Positions 23,251-35,019 of a stretch of 64,000 nucleotides of DNA are shown here, in pieces (the stretch's first letter is position 1; each line of letters begins with the position of its first letter). The notes under the pieces are model-generated. The model was not told the DNA's origin and made no database searches. It saw only the letters and a program-made list of their open reading frames with translations. The position numbers and the translations under genes were made by a program. This DNA is from Trileptium ribeirensis (lineage: Eukaryota; Nematoda; Enoplea; Enoplida; Thoracostomopsidae). The stretch covers positions 44,524 through 108,523 of the forward strand of contig JASANE010000768.1 of assembly GCA_030248225.1 (NCBI GenBank), in the 5' to 3' direction.

Positions 23251-24178
23251 TCGAATCGAAATATCAAAGCTCCAAAAGCAGCTATATATAAGTCGTTTAC
23301 CTATTATGTTTTTTGATATGCAAACATTTTATTATTGGGAGTTTAAGAGCCGAGCCTGCATGTTCATTGGGACGAGCCGAACCGGGTACTCATCGGGACG
23401 ACATTGTTCAGGACGAGCCGAACCGAGCCAGAGCCTAAGATCTTACCCTGAGAGTCGAGCGAATCCGCACATGGTTCACGAAGAGCCAAGCCGAGCCGGA
23501 GCTTGAAATCCTTAATATATCTCACCGTTATTCCGTAATGTTTATAGAAAACCTGGAATCATCTGTTAATCCTGTCTTTGCGAAATTGCAAGGCGCAAAC
23601 CTATTGTTCTCCAGATCACTCTGCAGATAACGACGTTACTCCGAGCAAAGGCGAACACGTAGAGTTGGGACATATGATTTTAGTAGAGCAAAAATTGACT
23701 AATTTTACTGGTTGTATGGCTGACTTGTTGAGAGAGTTTCTACATATCTCGAAAATTCCATTTAATATGAACAATTTTCCGGCACGCAGAAATAGTAATA
23801 CACGACACTAAAAGAGTTAGAGAACCGAAAAATCACAGCTGAGTAGAGTCTCAAATGGCAGGAACACCAACAATAACAGAAAGTGTGATACAAAGGAACA
23901 GAATAACTATAACTACAAGTGTCGTTATTTTTTTTCACAAATTGATAATAGTAACTATGTAGTAAAGTCACAGGACCAAGAAAATAAAACTAGCATATAC
24001 TTTTAAATCAAGTACTTCCTGATATTCAAGGCACGTCTTAAATTACAATTACTTTGATATTTTACGTGTCGTAAAGCCGGCTCGCTTAAAACTGAGCAAC
24101 TTTGTCGCGGGCAAGATAGTATAAAAAGCAGTAATTACACCACACCCATGACAAAGCCATAGAAGAAAGCAAAAGAAA

Positions 24179-24510
24179 CGCTGAGTTGGGAGAGCGATGT
24201 CACAAGTAAAACAGCATTTAAATCAATGTATAGCAGTACAAAATTGTACTGCGTCGCAATACACAGGTCCAAGCGAGCAGGAGTACTTGCAATAGTACAA
24301 CACCGAGCGAACAGTACAACGCGCTGCAGTAGCAATCGAAACAGCGAGTAGAGAGAGCCAGGTCACAATTAAAACAGCATATAAACCAATGTACGGCAAT
24401 ACAAAACCGTACTGCCTGGTAAAAGAGAAACCCAAGTGTGCAGGAGTACTTGAATTGTACAACACCGAGCGAAAAGTACAACGCTCTGAAGCGGCAATAG
24501 AAACAGCGAG
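24179..24510. repeat. 163-bp tandem duplication
   Basis: Two copies read 'cacaa(g/t)taaaacagcat...caggagtacttg...tacaacaccgagcga' and start 163 bp apart (24201 and 24364). They are diverged by scattered substitutions. They lie at the inner end of the right TIR of the foldback element. Confidence 0.85.
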
Positions 24511-25021
24511 TTTGTGAAAGAATTAGAGTTAGTGAACATCGCTATCGCACGATATAGCTATATATTTTTTCCTTGCAGCCGTGTGTAGTTCTCTGAATAT
24601 TCTGTCTAGTCCAGGCTAACTATATAGGACAGACTATAAGTGTCCTGACAGACTGATTTTGCATTTAATATTTTAATTTATGCTGTAACAGTAGAAATTA
24701 AAATTTTAACAGTTTCCGATTCGGGAAATTTAAATTTTTACAGCGCTACATCATGGAAAGGTTTTGATGAGTGTAATTCCTTACAAACTACAAGGTAAAT
24801 AATTCAAATTTTGGCGCACGTTTTAGCTACAGTCGCGGGAGACTCTATCGGACAAAATTTATAGGCAGCGCATACTGTTCATGCAAAACCTTCCATTCAT
24901 GTAAGACTCCCCTAGTTGTCAGGGTTGACTAGAAAAGTTATATGCGGAAATGGTGTTTGCCTCATGACATTGTTGAATAACTTAGGGTCGTTTTGCACAC
25001 AACTTGACTTGAAGGCATCAT

Positions 25022-27599
25022 AACTGTGACAAAATGACCAAAACCCAAATTTATTAAGAATTCTAGCTTATGTAGCAAATTTACCAAAACTGATAAATAA
25101 GGGAAACCCACAAAAATTTACCTTAGAGAAATGAGCAAAATATGTACCAAAAGTGAGCAAAATCTAGATTCTTGCCAAATCACCCAAAAGTAAGCTTTGG
25201 TTGAATACGAACTCAAAACCAAAGAGCGCAGAACACCGTTGAGCTCAAATTCCACTCTTGAATGAACGCCCCTGGCTAGCAGGCCTGAGGAAAACGTCGG
25301 ACTCAAATCGAAGAATTGAGGGTTATGAACTTTACTAAGTTTTACGACATTCTGTAATGATGTAGCCGGTTCAAACCAGTTTTATCCTTTGCAAGCTGAA
25401 AGTTCAAGCTAGAATAACTTTCAACTTAAGCACAACAGACTCGCTTGAGTATGACTATGAAAATCCGAGTCTCGTCCCGACATGTAGTTCTAAAACTCCG
25501 AGTCGTCGGTGTTGCAGCTGTGATTGCAAAAAGGAACAATGAGTCAGTAGAATTAAAACCTAATTAAAGCTTTGCACAATTAGCTGTAAATATTTGGTCC
25601 CAGACATCAATAAGAACATTTTGCTAGATGTTACTAGAACCTTTTCGTGCAGAACTTTAGTAGAGCTCTGCAAGGTGTTTTTAGAAACTCAATTTTGCCA
25701 TACACACAAGCTGCACTGTTAGTGCCGCAGTTAAGAAATAAGATAAGCCTGTTAGAGTTGAGTAAAGCAATGATTATCAAATTAATCAAAACCGTACTCA
25801 GATGTTAACGATAAGCTTCAACCTGAAGGAAAATTAATCTTACGTTCGACCGTAAATGAATATGCTTGTGTCGATGCAGCACCAATACAATATCTGCTAG
25901 GAGTTTTCATCTATTAACTTACGCAAGTCTTGATAACAAATTTAGGGCTTGATAGATTGCTAATTTGATGCATATAGACAATGAAAATTCACACAGAGTG
26001 ACTAGGATATCCCAGCCCCTACAGCAGTATCGAGTAGACCTGTAAACCCTAGGATTTTGAAGGACAAATCCGAAGATCTAATAATGGATGAGTCGCTTTC
26101 CAGAAAACAACCTACCCTGTAAACTCTTAAAATTATCCTAACCCTAATGTTTAGCTAAAACTATCCCGTAGTCATCGCCAAACCACGAATGAGGCTTTTA
26201 CTTTACGGCCACCGGGCTAGATAGGCGCCATCTTCCGGAATGCTGTTCAAACAATGAGCAGTGAATGTGCCACCGGGTACCTGCGTTGTCGTTGACACCG
26301 AGATCATTCGCCCAGAAATCCTGACGAGTAATCAAAACAAAGCTCTTTATAAAACGAGCGTAAGATAAAATTTATCAGTGCTGAAAAGCCAGGTCAGGCT
26401 ACAGCCAAGCATCAACAAATAAATGTACAAGGAGTCAGCTAAAGTCCAAAATAAATCGCCCCAGTTTGCGCTGCATAAGAGATAAAAATATAATAACAAA
26501 GAAAAAACACACGACGACAACGCCGTTAAGGAATTAATCCAAAACAGAGTTAGGCCGATGGGTTTCCTTAAAATGCGTTGGTGTACCAATGTCAAGCAGG
26601 ATTTGGTGACCCATAGTACCCCAGCTTAGGAAGGTAAAGAAAGATAGCCACATACAGACGAGTGAAAGTGCCATTCAAAAATAACCTACCTGGTGAAAGA
26701 TTTCGCGGCGGTCGAATCAAAATGAAGACCTGAAAGAATAAAGGTGACCAAAACAAGTCGTTGTTATATTGCCAGACTTCTTTCAAATCTACAAGCGTTG
26801 ATAAGCACGGATAAGACAACAGGTTACTGCACGAAAACAACCTGCAAGTTTGTAGACCACAACAAATGTGATGTGAAGGCCCCCCAAGGTTCTGCAACCC
26901 CTCTCCCCCCGTACACGGCCAGCCACAGTTTAGAAAACTTTTGACGCGGAATGTAAAAATCACACATAATTCACAGTTTGTATTCGTTACTGAATCGACA
27001 GTCGAATGAAAGTCGTGACATTTTACTTGCAAGAATATAATACTTGGATAAGCTATTCTTTACGATTTGGAACAAATGAAAAATCTGGCAAAGGTGGCTT
27101 CTGGATGTTATATAATTATTATTCTGGTGATCGGCTGGAACTAGTGTTTTAGTACTAAATTTGGCGGCGAATGTTGGCTGTTTTGAATGAGCTAGAGAGC
27201 ATCTGGCAGTTTATAAATTGGCAAGTTGGTTTTAGTAATTTGTGATTTATTACTAATTTGGTTTAATGAACATGAAGGCTCAACAGATTGACATTGATTC
27301 CGACTTAGTTTGACATTGCATAAAAAAACTAAGAACCCATGTTACATTTTTGGAGGTTGTACTGGAGACCTTGTAAATTGTGACCCAGCTGCACTGTCAA
27401 TTTTTACGATAATCACGCTGAAACCTCCTTAGACTATAACTACACAGTCATACCGAGAAAATGCTTAATACAACTAATTAGCTACTACTGTTTCTACTTA
27501 CTTAGGGTAGTTTACCATTAACTTAGCGAAAGTCTCACTGACACTTTAAGTCGTTTTTCTTGCTCACACCTAATCGCTTGTGCCGGAAGCTCTCCCGAC
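25022..27599. other. Intergenic DNA, nothing recognised
   Basis: About 2.5 kb with only short overlapping open frames on both strands. No protein motif, repeat or RNA gene is visible. Confidence 0.45.
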
Positions 27600-27720
27600 G
27601 CTTACGCGAGCCATCGAACGGAACTCGTTCACACGCGCGATTCAGCACACCTCGCTCCTTTTATATTTCTTCGAACGGTACTCGTTCTATAGCCGTCGAG
27701 CGGAACTCGTTCATCAATAC
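27600..27720. repeat. Three copies of a GAACGGAACTCGTTC-type motif
   Basis: Near 27613, 27671 and 27698 the sequence reads TCGAACGGAACTCGTTC, TCGAACGGTACTCGTTC and TCGAGCGGAACTCGTTC. The half-sites GAACG and CGTTC can pair. The cluster sits about 150-250 bp upstream of a gag ORF. It could be a transcription-factor or RNA structural motif of that element's leader; the function is not known. Confidence 0.5.
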
Positions 27721-27862
27721 TTTGCCTTCGGGCAAATCTTGTCCATTTGACAGCGCCCCGGTACTGAGCACGAAGGTCAGCACTAAGTGTCAACTTACTG
27801 ACAACGAAGCTGAGAACATTGTGCGCTAGAGTAAAACATATCACCTGCTAAAGCACATTCTA

Positions 27863-28537
27863 ATGGCTCAACCAGGTACTACGACTACGCCTAAGGATAG
27901 GACTGAAAGTATGTTAAGGGCTCTAGAAAAGCAGAATAATGACATATCACAGTTACTCAAAACTCAAACAAAAACTAATGAGATTGTCGTTACATTACAA
28001 GAACAAGTTATAGACATAGATAATATCACTTCAACAACCTCGTATCAGGTTGGCTTATCCTTTTACTGTGGCAAACTAGGAGAAGATTTTAAGCAGTGGT
28101 ATGAAGTTTTTGAGCATATCGCGAATGCAAATAACTGGAATGAAGCTCGCAAACTTAAAGTACTACCTGCTTACTTACGAGGCACTGCACTTGAGTACTA
28201 TAGGGGTCTACCCGAACAAACAGAGCGGAGCTATGCGTCACTTATAAGAGAACTATGTAATGCACTACAGGCACCTGAGGGTGAAAAGTTCAAACGTAAT
28301 GAACTTATGCGAAGAAAACAGTTACCTAGCGAAACTGTCACAGACTTCGGTCAAGCTATTAAGGTTCTCGCACGCGGAGCATGGCCTGAGCTAGATGCTA
28401 ATACCAGAGACTCCTTCGCATGTGACTTTTTCATTGAGGGACTTAGACTACCACGGCTTAAAAAGTTTCTACTGTCCAAAGAGCCTAAGTCACTTGAAGA
28501 AGCCATTAAGTTAGCTGAGAAAGACGAGGCTCACTAA
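27863..28537 (+). pseudogene. Retrotransposon Gag (N-terminal and capsid part), frameshifted at the end
   Basis: A 224-codon open frame begins MAQPGTTTTPKDR. A predicted coiled segment covers about residues 12-55 (LEKQNNDISQLLKTQ...). A capsid-like region follows, with YCGKLGEDFKQWYEVFEHIA, WNEARKLKVLPAYLRGTALEYY and SLIRELCNALQAP. That pattern (F-x-W-x2-F ... LP..LRG.A..Y) is typical of retrotransposon Gag (Retrotrans_gag-type) proteins. The frame ends in a stop at 28537, but Gag-like sequence continues in another frame (listed next), which shows a frameshift. This element is unrelated at residue level to the Gypsy elements at 16.9 and 53 kb. No LTRs were found. Confidence 0.7.
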
Positions 28538-28990
28538 CTAATTCTGAAACTTATGAAGGCGTTAAGGGTTGTCATTCCACATTAGAGCTTGACGACATCA
28601 AGCAAGCCTTATTTAAACTGGCCGATAGTCAGGCCATTTTACTATCACACCTCAATGAGAACAAAACTAAGCAAGTTAAGTTCGACTCTCAAACTGATTT
28701 AATTGGGGCTGTACCAGTCGAACTAACGTTGAGACTTCTAACTATGGCTTAGAAATCGAACGACTTCACAGACGGCTAGACGGTTTTTCCGATCTCAGAA
28801 CCGTGGTGGTAATAACTACAGGAGACCATCCCGAGTTACAGATTATATCCGCATGAATTTTAGTAATAGGTCTCCAGCAAGTCGAAACGTTCGGTGTGAT
28901 TTTTGTCGTAGGAATCATCATAGTTACACTTGTCCTCATAAACCCCATCGTAACTATGGGGGATATAGCGACTCCCGAAAACTATGGAGA
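28530..28990 (+). pseudogene. Rest of the same Gag, with zinc-knuckle remnant
   Basis: After the frameshift a frame reads TNSETYEGVKGCHSTLELDD and continues to a TAG near 28750. A different frame around 28870-28960 encodes NVRCDFCRRNHHSYTCPHKP, a CCHC-like knuckle (Cys-x2-Cys-x3-His-x4-Cys, or with His one position later). At least two frame changes and a stop separate these pieces, so it cannot make a normal product. Confidence 0.5.
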
Positions 28991-29323
28991 CCGCGGTAGG
29001 CAAGATTACGATAACGCAAACATGCGAGATTATCGGGACACAGGTACGCAAGACTATGGAGGAGCTAGCATGCAATGATTAGCAGCACAGCTCTACTACA
29101 CCGTCGAGAACACCTTCTAGGGAGCGCGAGCGTTCTTCTTTTGGGCAGCGAAGATATGTAAATGCTATGCGAAACTACTGAAAACAACGATGCACTTAAA
29201 GATCAGCTCGAAAGGCTTAAGGAAACTAGATTCCCATAGTTTGTAGGATCGCTAATACCTTTAATTCTTCATAAACAATGTGCAATCGCAACTAATCAAA
29301 CACTAAGACTTGGTGAAATAGCA

Positions 29324-30028
29324 GTGTTACTACTAATACTACATTATGTACTAATCTTAATTACTCCTGACTTAATAACTATCAGGTTGGGCAATGCGCT
29401 GATGTTTGAATATCAAATTTGTCACAACACAAAAAGCGGGCACGCCATCACTTTACCGAAAACAGTACATCGTGTGCCTCCTACATCAAAGACTGTAGAA
29501 CGACACGAAATAAAACGTTTTGTACCAAGAACTGCTCCAACACAAATACCCGCTTATAAATGTATTCTTGTCACTCATACAATTTGCACTAACACAGGAT
29601 TTTTCTGATCTAAAGGTATTGTAATAGATCAAAAACTGCTGAGTTTCATGCCATATGAAGAATGCTATCAAGCAAACATTCTACATAAATTTAAAGGCAA
29701 TATTTTGAGTCAGACAACACCAACAACGTGGTCAACTAAACAGCCACTTCAGGTAAAATACAAATGGTGTTGCTATGATTTGTGTTACGCTTCATACAAC
29801 TTAATAATACAACATGGAACTGTTGCTACATTTGATGGAACGCTACTATCTACAGACTTAGGAGACATTGCGAGTTGCAACGCTACCAAATCATTTTGTG
29901 TAACCGATGAAGCAACATATGTGTGGGACTCAGTTTGGAAAATCATCGACGATTGGATGGCGACAAAATTACTATCTGAAAATATAGACGAAAATTTCGA
30001 CGTCGGATTTGACGTCCAAATGTGCTGA
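29324..30028 (+). pseudogene. Cysteine-rich env-like segment of a retroelement, one in-frame stop
   Basis: Two open segments, 29324-29608 and 29648-30028, are in the same frame. They are separated by a TGA at 29606-29608 that lies inside continuous protein-like sequence. The upstream part has CILVTHTICTNTGFF. The downstream part is rich in Cys (KYKWCCYDLCYASYN, SCNATKSFC) and has an N-glycosylation sequon (NAT). This looks like the ectodomain of an envelope-like protein of nematode LTR elements, but that is recognition from memory of the pattern and is not certain. No transmembrane anchor follows. Pol is missing between Gag and this segment. It could instead be a fragment of an unrelated secreted host protein. 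Confidence 0.35.
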
Positions 30029-33000
30029 ACCAGTTCGACTTCGGCAGCACTGAGTCCGATCTACTGTACTGACTGGCTCCGGTCCTTAGTTTAGCGTACG
30101 TATATGTATATGAAATAATTCTTTGATTTTCTCTTCCCACTTGGGTTTGACTCGATGATGGTTGTGGGACGTATGCGCTGCTCCACTGGTCTCGAAGGTC
30201 GTGGGTACGGGTGTGGCTGTTGGAAAACGGGGGTTCATTTTCCTCGAGACTTAAATAAACATGGACAGGTGCTCGTATATACATATCTGCATATTCTCCC
30301 ATAAAATTTTTACATTGAATGTAGCTGGTCGTCCATTCCCCTAGAGTTGAACCTCCGTCCGGCTTTGGGCAAACCCACCTCGTCATGCAACTGTCACACG
30401 ATGAAGTGTCTGGAATTACTGCAAACTATCGCGTTCCGATTTGTTCAGAATCATAATATGTAGATCTTAAAACTCTTCGGACATGGTAGGTCCGCGTGTT
30501 ACATGACATTTGAGCTGAGTTAGGTCTGGAGAATTATCCTTGAGACGCCCGTGTTTTAATTTGTTTGATTAGAAGAAAGGATCGATGAAAATTAGGATTA
30601 GTTTTGAGGTTCGTTGCTTCTGTTATGCTTTTAAAATTTGTAGTTTAATAAAGTGTTCGGCACCCTTGCCGAGCTTGGGGCAAAACTGATATGAGACGTA
30701 GGAAGGAGGACCTGGTCCTTCGCTGGCCTCGCTGCATCTTCCGGTGAGTAAGAAAAGTTAGTTTTGCGCTTCCGAGCTAAGTAAATTTCTGGGATCAAAC
30801 CGGCTTCAAGCCGAGGGATGTCCCAGTCAGGGTGGACGTCGGAGAGAAAATGCTAGGAACCAAATCACTTGACGCTAAAGGATCATGTTTTGCTCATTGT
30901 TTTTTGCTCTTGTTTTGTGCATATTTTGATGTTTTATCACTGTGTTCACTTTGGTGCTTTCTTTAGTATTACAATTTATTCGCGATATGTTCGTAGACTC
31001 ATGGGTGGCTTTGACACATATGACTCTACGTATTTGTTCCATATGTTCCATATGATTCAGGGCTAAATGATATAGCTTAAGTTTTAGTACTTAGTACGGA
31101 AGGTTTCACATAATTTGACAAATGGCAGTGCTGGCCGATCGACAAATCCTTTGTATTCCCCTCTCGCGGATCACAAAATGTGGGTTCATACAGTATTGAA
31201 ATTATGCAGCAGTGTGCGGAGACATAAAAGTTGTGCAACTAAGAGAATTATGCGAGTAGAGTGCGTCCTGATATTCCAAGTTCCAAGTGTCCCCATGGTC
31301 CACTTACATAGTTAGGTGGCTTTTTGGCAAGCTAATAAAACAACAAATCGAAACAAATCTCTTTTCGGGCATAATTGAGTTAAGAAAACTCTCCTCGTCT
31401 GACTTCAAGCCGTCGCCTCTGATAACTTAGAGGTTTGGCGTTGCCTCCGCAGAGTCAAACACATAAGGCCACGACCGTCTTCTTGTTTCGAGATGACGAT
31501 GTACCAGGGTTACGCGAATGAAATATTTAAGAACTAACGGTTGGCTGGAATATCCTGGTGAAAGTCATGATCCTTCCTATAACCGTAAGCGTAAGTAAAC
31601 AGGGTCCAAATCGCGCCTCTGAACCGAGACCCGGGGAACACTTGGAAATTCGATTAATTTAAGGATACTGGAAGTGTCGTTGCGCCTCTTCCAAATAAAC
31701 GAAAACTGTTATCAATTTGTGTTACATGAACCCTTATACGGCACCCTGGTTTGTAAAGTGAAATCGGAAACGGTGAACGGATGGAAGTGGACAGCATGTG
31801 TCGGTTGTGAACCCGAGGTGCATGAACCGTCACGAGTAGTTCACGTTTGTTCTGGTTTTGTCAACTGTGCATATGAATTTCATAGGATAATTTAAGATAA
31901 AACGGTTGAAAGCTCTACACTACAAATTTCGGGGATGATTTCGATTACTTAGAAGTCTATATTCAAATTTATTAGCATAAATCAGATGAATGGTTCGGAG
32001 TGTTCATCACTGAAATTTTCTAGTATAATGTGGAGCTATCAAGCGTCTCGCCTTTGGGTTTTGTGCAATTATAGATTCATATAAACATTAGAGTTCATGC
32101 ACAACAAATAGTCACGTTTATGTAGTATGTACTTTAAGCCGAAAACAACCCATCCCGACCAAAGTATACAATTGTTGACGCCTCAAGGTCGTATTTAATG
32201 TTTGTTATATATTCCATACATGATCGGTCACACACTTGAATAGCAAGTTGAGCGAGCCAGCGTAGGAACCGTTCGTGCATCAGTCGAGAAGGAATTATTG
32301 TTCGGCGTTTATATAGATATTGTTAGATTTGTGAGAATAGGGATACGTGCCCATCGATTAACTGCTTGTAGTAACGCATTGATTTGGGCTATTTAATGTA
32401 TCATAATTTTTGCAATGCTTATCATCTTGCTTCGTTGTCGTGTGGTAAAAATTAACTTTTCTTTTAAACGTTTTCCGTCCTACCCTGCTCACTCCCGAAA
32501 AAAACAAAAGCCTATTGCGTGACCCAAATAATGTCGTGAAGACATACCTTTTTCGTGGCTTATTCTCTGCGAATAGTGGTAGCCCCGTGTGCTATACCGA
32601 GCGAATTTCGAAGTACCAGGGCACGTTTTTGTACCCATAGGTGACCCACGTATCAAGGTATACTGTGACCAAAAATGCTACTTTGGAACAAAACTGTTGT
32701 AAATTTTATTAGCATGTATACAGGGCTATGTATGCTCTTTTATATTGTCTAAGTGTTCACCATTTCTTAAAGGAAAATCAGCGGCATAGCCAGAAATCTG
32801 CCGCATAGGAGGTACACCTTATCTCCACCGGATGGACATAAACATGTACCTTGCTTTCCTGTCACCCTACATGGAGGCGACGCAATGTCGCACCGTTGGG
32901 GCGCCTAGGCTACATTCTTATGGTGGAACCATAGTCTTGACTACATTGATTTGTCTGCGAAATTTGAGTCCAAAATGTTTTCGCTTGCATATAAAGACCA

Positions 33001-33659
33001 ATTGTTGCTGCTCTCATATGTATCTTAGCAAAATCAAGTTTGGTTTTAAGGTCAATATTGAATGATGTATCTAATTCCAGCTATCAAGCGAAATTTATTA
33101 GAAGCCGAGGTTTCTGGAAGTAGGAAACACAAGTTCTCGGAATAAGGTTTTCTGTAATATGTCGCTACCTAGCGTGGACTCAATTTCTGCGTTAGGGAAC
33201 TTATTGTTTTAAACGCTTAGTCCAAACTGAAGAGTTCCCTAGATTTTACCCGAGAATTCAGCAGAAATGCATTCACTTGTCACGTAAAGTGCAAGGATTA
33301 AGGCACCAATGGGCTGCAAATATCTGGCATGCTTCCATACTATATGGGGTGTACGGCGCCTTCGTATCCGTCTCCTGCAATGAACACATGTATACCCATA
33401 ATCATCAATGTAGTGACCACAGAAAATAGCTATAGCTACTAGCAAAGCGTTAATTCGCTCGTAACAACACTGATACATTGATTCTGTTTCCATAGGATTC
33501 TTCTGGAGTAGCTCGTTTGATGTGTACGCAGAGGGCCCGGTGTTCGAGCCTCACTGGACATACTTTTGATTCAGAAGATAAGATAGGCTCTTTTTAACTG
33601 GATGGGATTCAACTGCCATATAAGTAGACCATTACTTTAATAAATATCGCCAATTTTAG
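30029..33659. other. Intergenic DNA, no gene recognised
   Basis: Apart from the poly(A)-like hairpin at 30645, only short unsupported open frames are present. A tRNA-like stretch near 33510-33550 was considered and rejected. Confidence 0.4.
30645..30672 (+). terminator. AATAAA followed by a short perfect hairpin
   Basis: AATAAA at 30647-30652 is followed after four bases by TCGGCA-CCCT-TGCCGA (30657-30672), a 6-bp stem with a 4-base loop. It could be the poly(A) region of the retroelement remnant upstream. No matching upstream LTR was found to confirm this. Confidence 0.3.
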
Positions 33660-35019
33660 ATCTGATGGCGACGTTGCATGGTCACCTATGATCCAAGGAC
33701 TCGTGTTATTGTCGTTGAACTAGGGAAGATTGCTGACACCTGATGCTGGTTTATTAACCGATCAATTTAATGTGAAAATTTTGCTCGCCTGCGCCGTTTC
33801 ACTAGCAGCTGGCAGCAGTGCCACACTTCCGCCTTCCGTCACTTTGTACGGAGACTATAGATTGATTATATTTTGGCGGATTTTGACTGGTGTAGCCGAT
33901 GCTCTCGTACAACCAGCAGTGTCCCGCTTAATGTCAATTTGGTATCCAGCTTCAGAACGAGCGACTGACTTAGCACTAACAATCGGAGGGCGCCAGCTTC
34001 CTCAGGTTACACTGTATCCGCTAGCTGGCTATGCCTGTACACTAAGGCTAGGCCTTTACAAACCATGGCTGGCCTTTGGTGTATTATGTTTCAGCATGTC
34101 TAGCTATAATATGGTTGCCGCTTTGGCTTGTTTTTGGAAATCAGAACACACAAAAAACATGTTTAACATCTGAACGAGAACGGCAATGGATCTCGATAGG
34201 CACTGGAGGTTCACAATCCATTCTCGGAACGAAATCCGATCGTGGTCGCCCTCCATGGCGCCAATTAGCACTTTCAACAGCAATGTGGGCAAACATCTGT
34301 GGCATATTGTGTCACGAAATACCGTTGGTAGTTGTATTTGCTTTCTTACCCAAATACATGCGCGACGTTTTACACTTTGATATAGCAGACATCGGAATGC
34401 TTGCAAGCCTTCCTGCTGTATTTTTTCTCTTCTTCAAGTTAACATCGGCTCAACTTGCAAATTTAGTTGTGCGGAATTCGATTCCAATAACAAACAAGTC
34501 ATCGAGTTCGACTGCCATCGAGCTGTGGAAAGGGTCAACGAAACAGAAAATTATGGTTAATATGCAAAAAATACCTATAAAAACGGTCGCTTGGCCTACG
34601 CTGATGGCTCGATCATTTAACACGTTTGCCAGCTGTGGATTGGGCAGCTGCTTAATAGCCATGGGTTTACTGAAATTCAGTAGCAAATGGATAACCGCAC
34701 TCATATTGATAAATGTGGGAACAGCGTTTGCCGGATTTCACGGGCCAGGATGTCTCTCTGCAATGGTGGCGATTGCACCTAGCTTTTCAGGAACGATTTC
34801 GGGATTATGCTTTTTTTTGCGGTTGCTACAGCTGGCTTAATTAACCCACTGGTGATAAACCAATTGCACAAACTGGTTCTTGTGACGAGTGGGCTACAAT
34901 ATTTATTGGCGCCGGAATCATTGTCTTGCTACCAATAACATTTTTCAGTATTTGTGGTTCTATCGAGGAACGAAAATGGTGGAAAAATTGTACAAAAATC
35001 TACATCATCATAAAACTGG
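33660..35019 (+). pseudogene. Broken SLC17-like MFS transporter, paralogue of the gene at 1-223
   Basis: After a plausible splice acceptor (CAATTTTAG, ending 33659) the frame reads DGDVAWSPMIQGLVLLSLN. It meets a TAG at 33721-33723 where the family has a residue, then continues in frame through LTPDAGLLTDQF and WRILTGVADALVQPAVSRL. Those two match the SLC17 'GG-x-L-A-D-x-F' loop and the following helices. A frameshift near 34165 moves the frame to SERERQWISIGTGGS and onward through several helices to FSGTISGLCFF. At 34811 a run of eight T replaces six T in the intact copy (+2 frameshift). A one-base loss near 34865 follows. The last 220 bp align closely with 2-223. The intact copy shows that these are disabling changes and not introns. 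Confidence 0.85.

Larger units (their letters stand above)
16352..25021. mobile_element. Foldback-type DNA element with ~430-500-bp TIRs, split by an LTR retrotransposon
   Basis: The reverse complement of about 24520-25021 aligns with 16352-16614 and then continues into 21419-21585. The two left pieces become contiguous if the LTR retrotransposon and one copy of its 5-bp target duplication are removed. Shared marks include AAAATTTAAATTTC, TAGTCTGTCCTATATAGT and GGCTGCAAGG. Without the retrotransposon the element would be about 3.9 kb. The interior holds an inverted minisatellite (22513-23250) and a 163-bp duplication (24179-24510) but no recognisable transposase. The outer ends (GGGCGTTTAAGTTAAG on the left) are approximate and no target duplication was established. 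Confidence 0.75.

Noticed and set aside
26592..27032. 146-codon minus-strand open frame
   Set aside because: No domain, signal or splice context; other frames are open over the same region.
33510..33551. tRNA-like or SINE-head sequence with A-box-like and B-box-like (GTTCGAGCC) motifs
   Set aside because: The spacing is too short, the T-arm stem and loop do not fit a tRNA, and no acceptor stem pairs.
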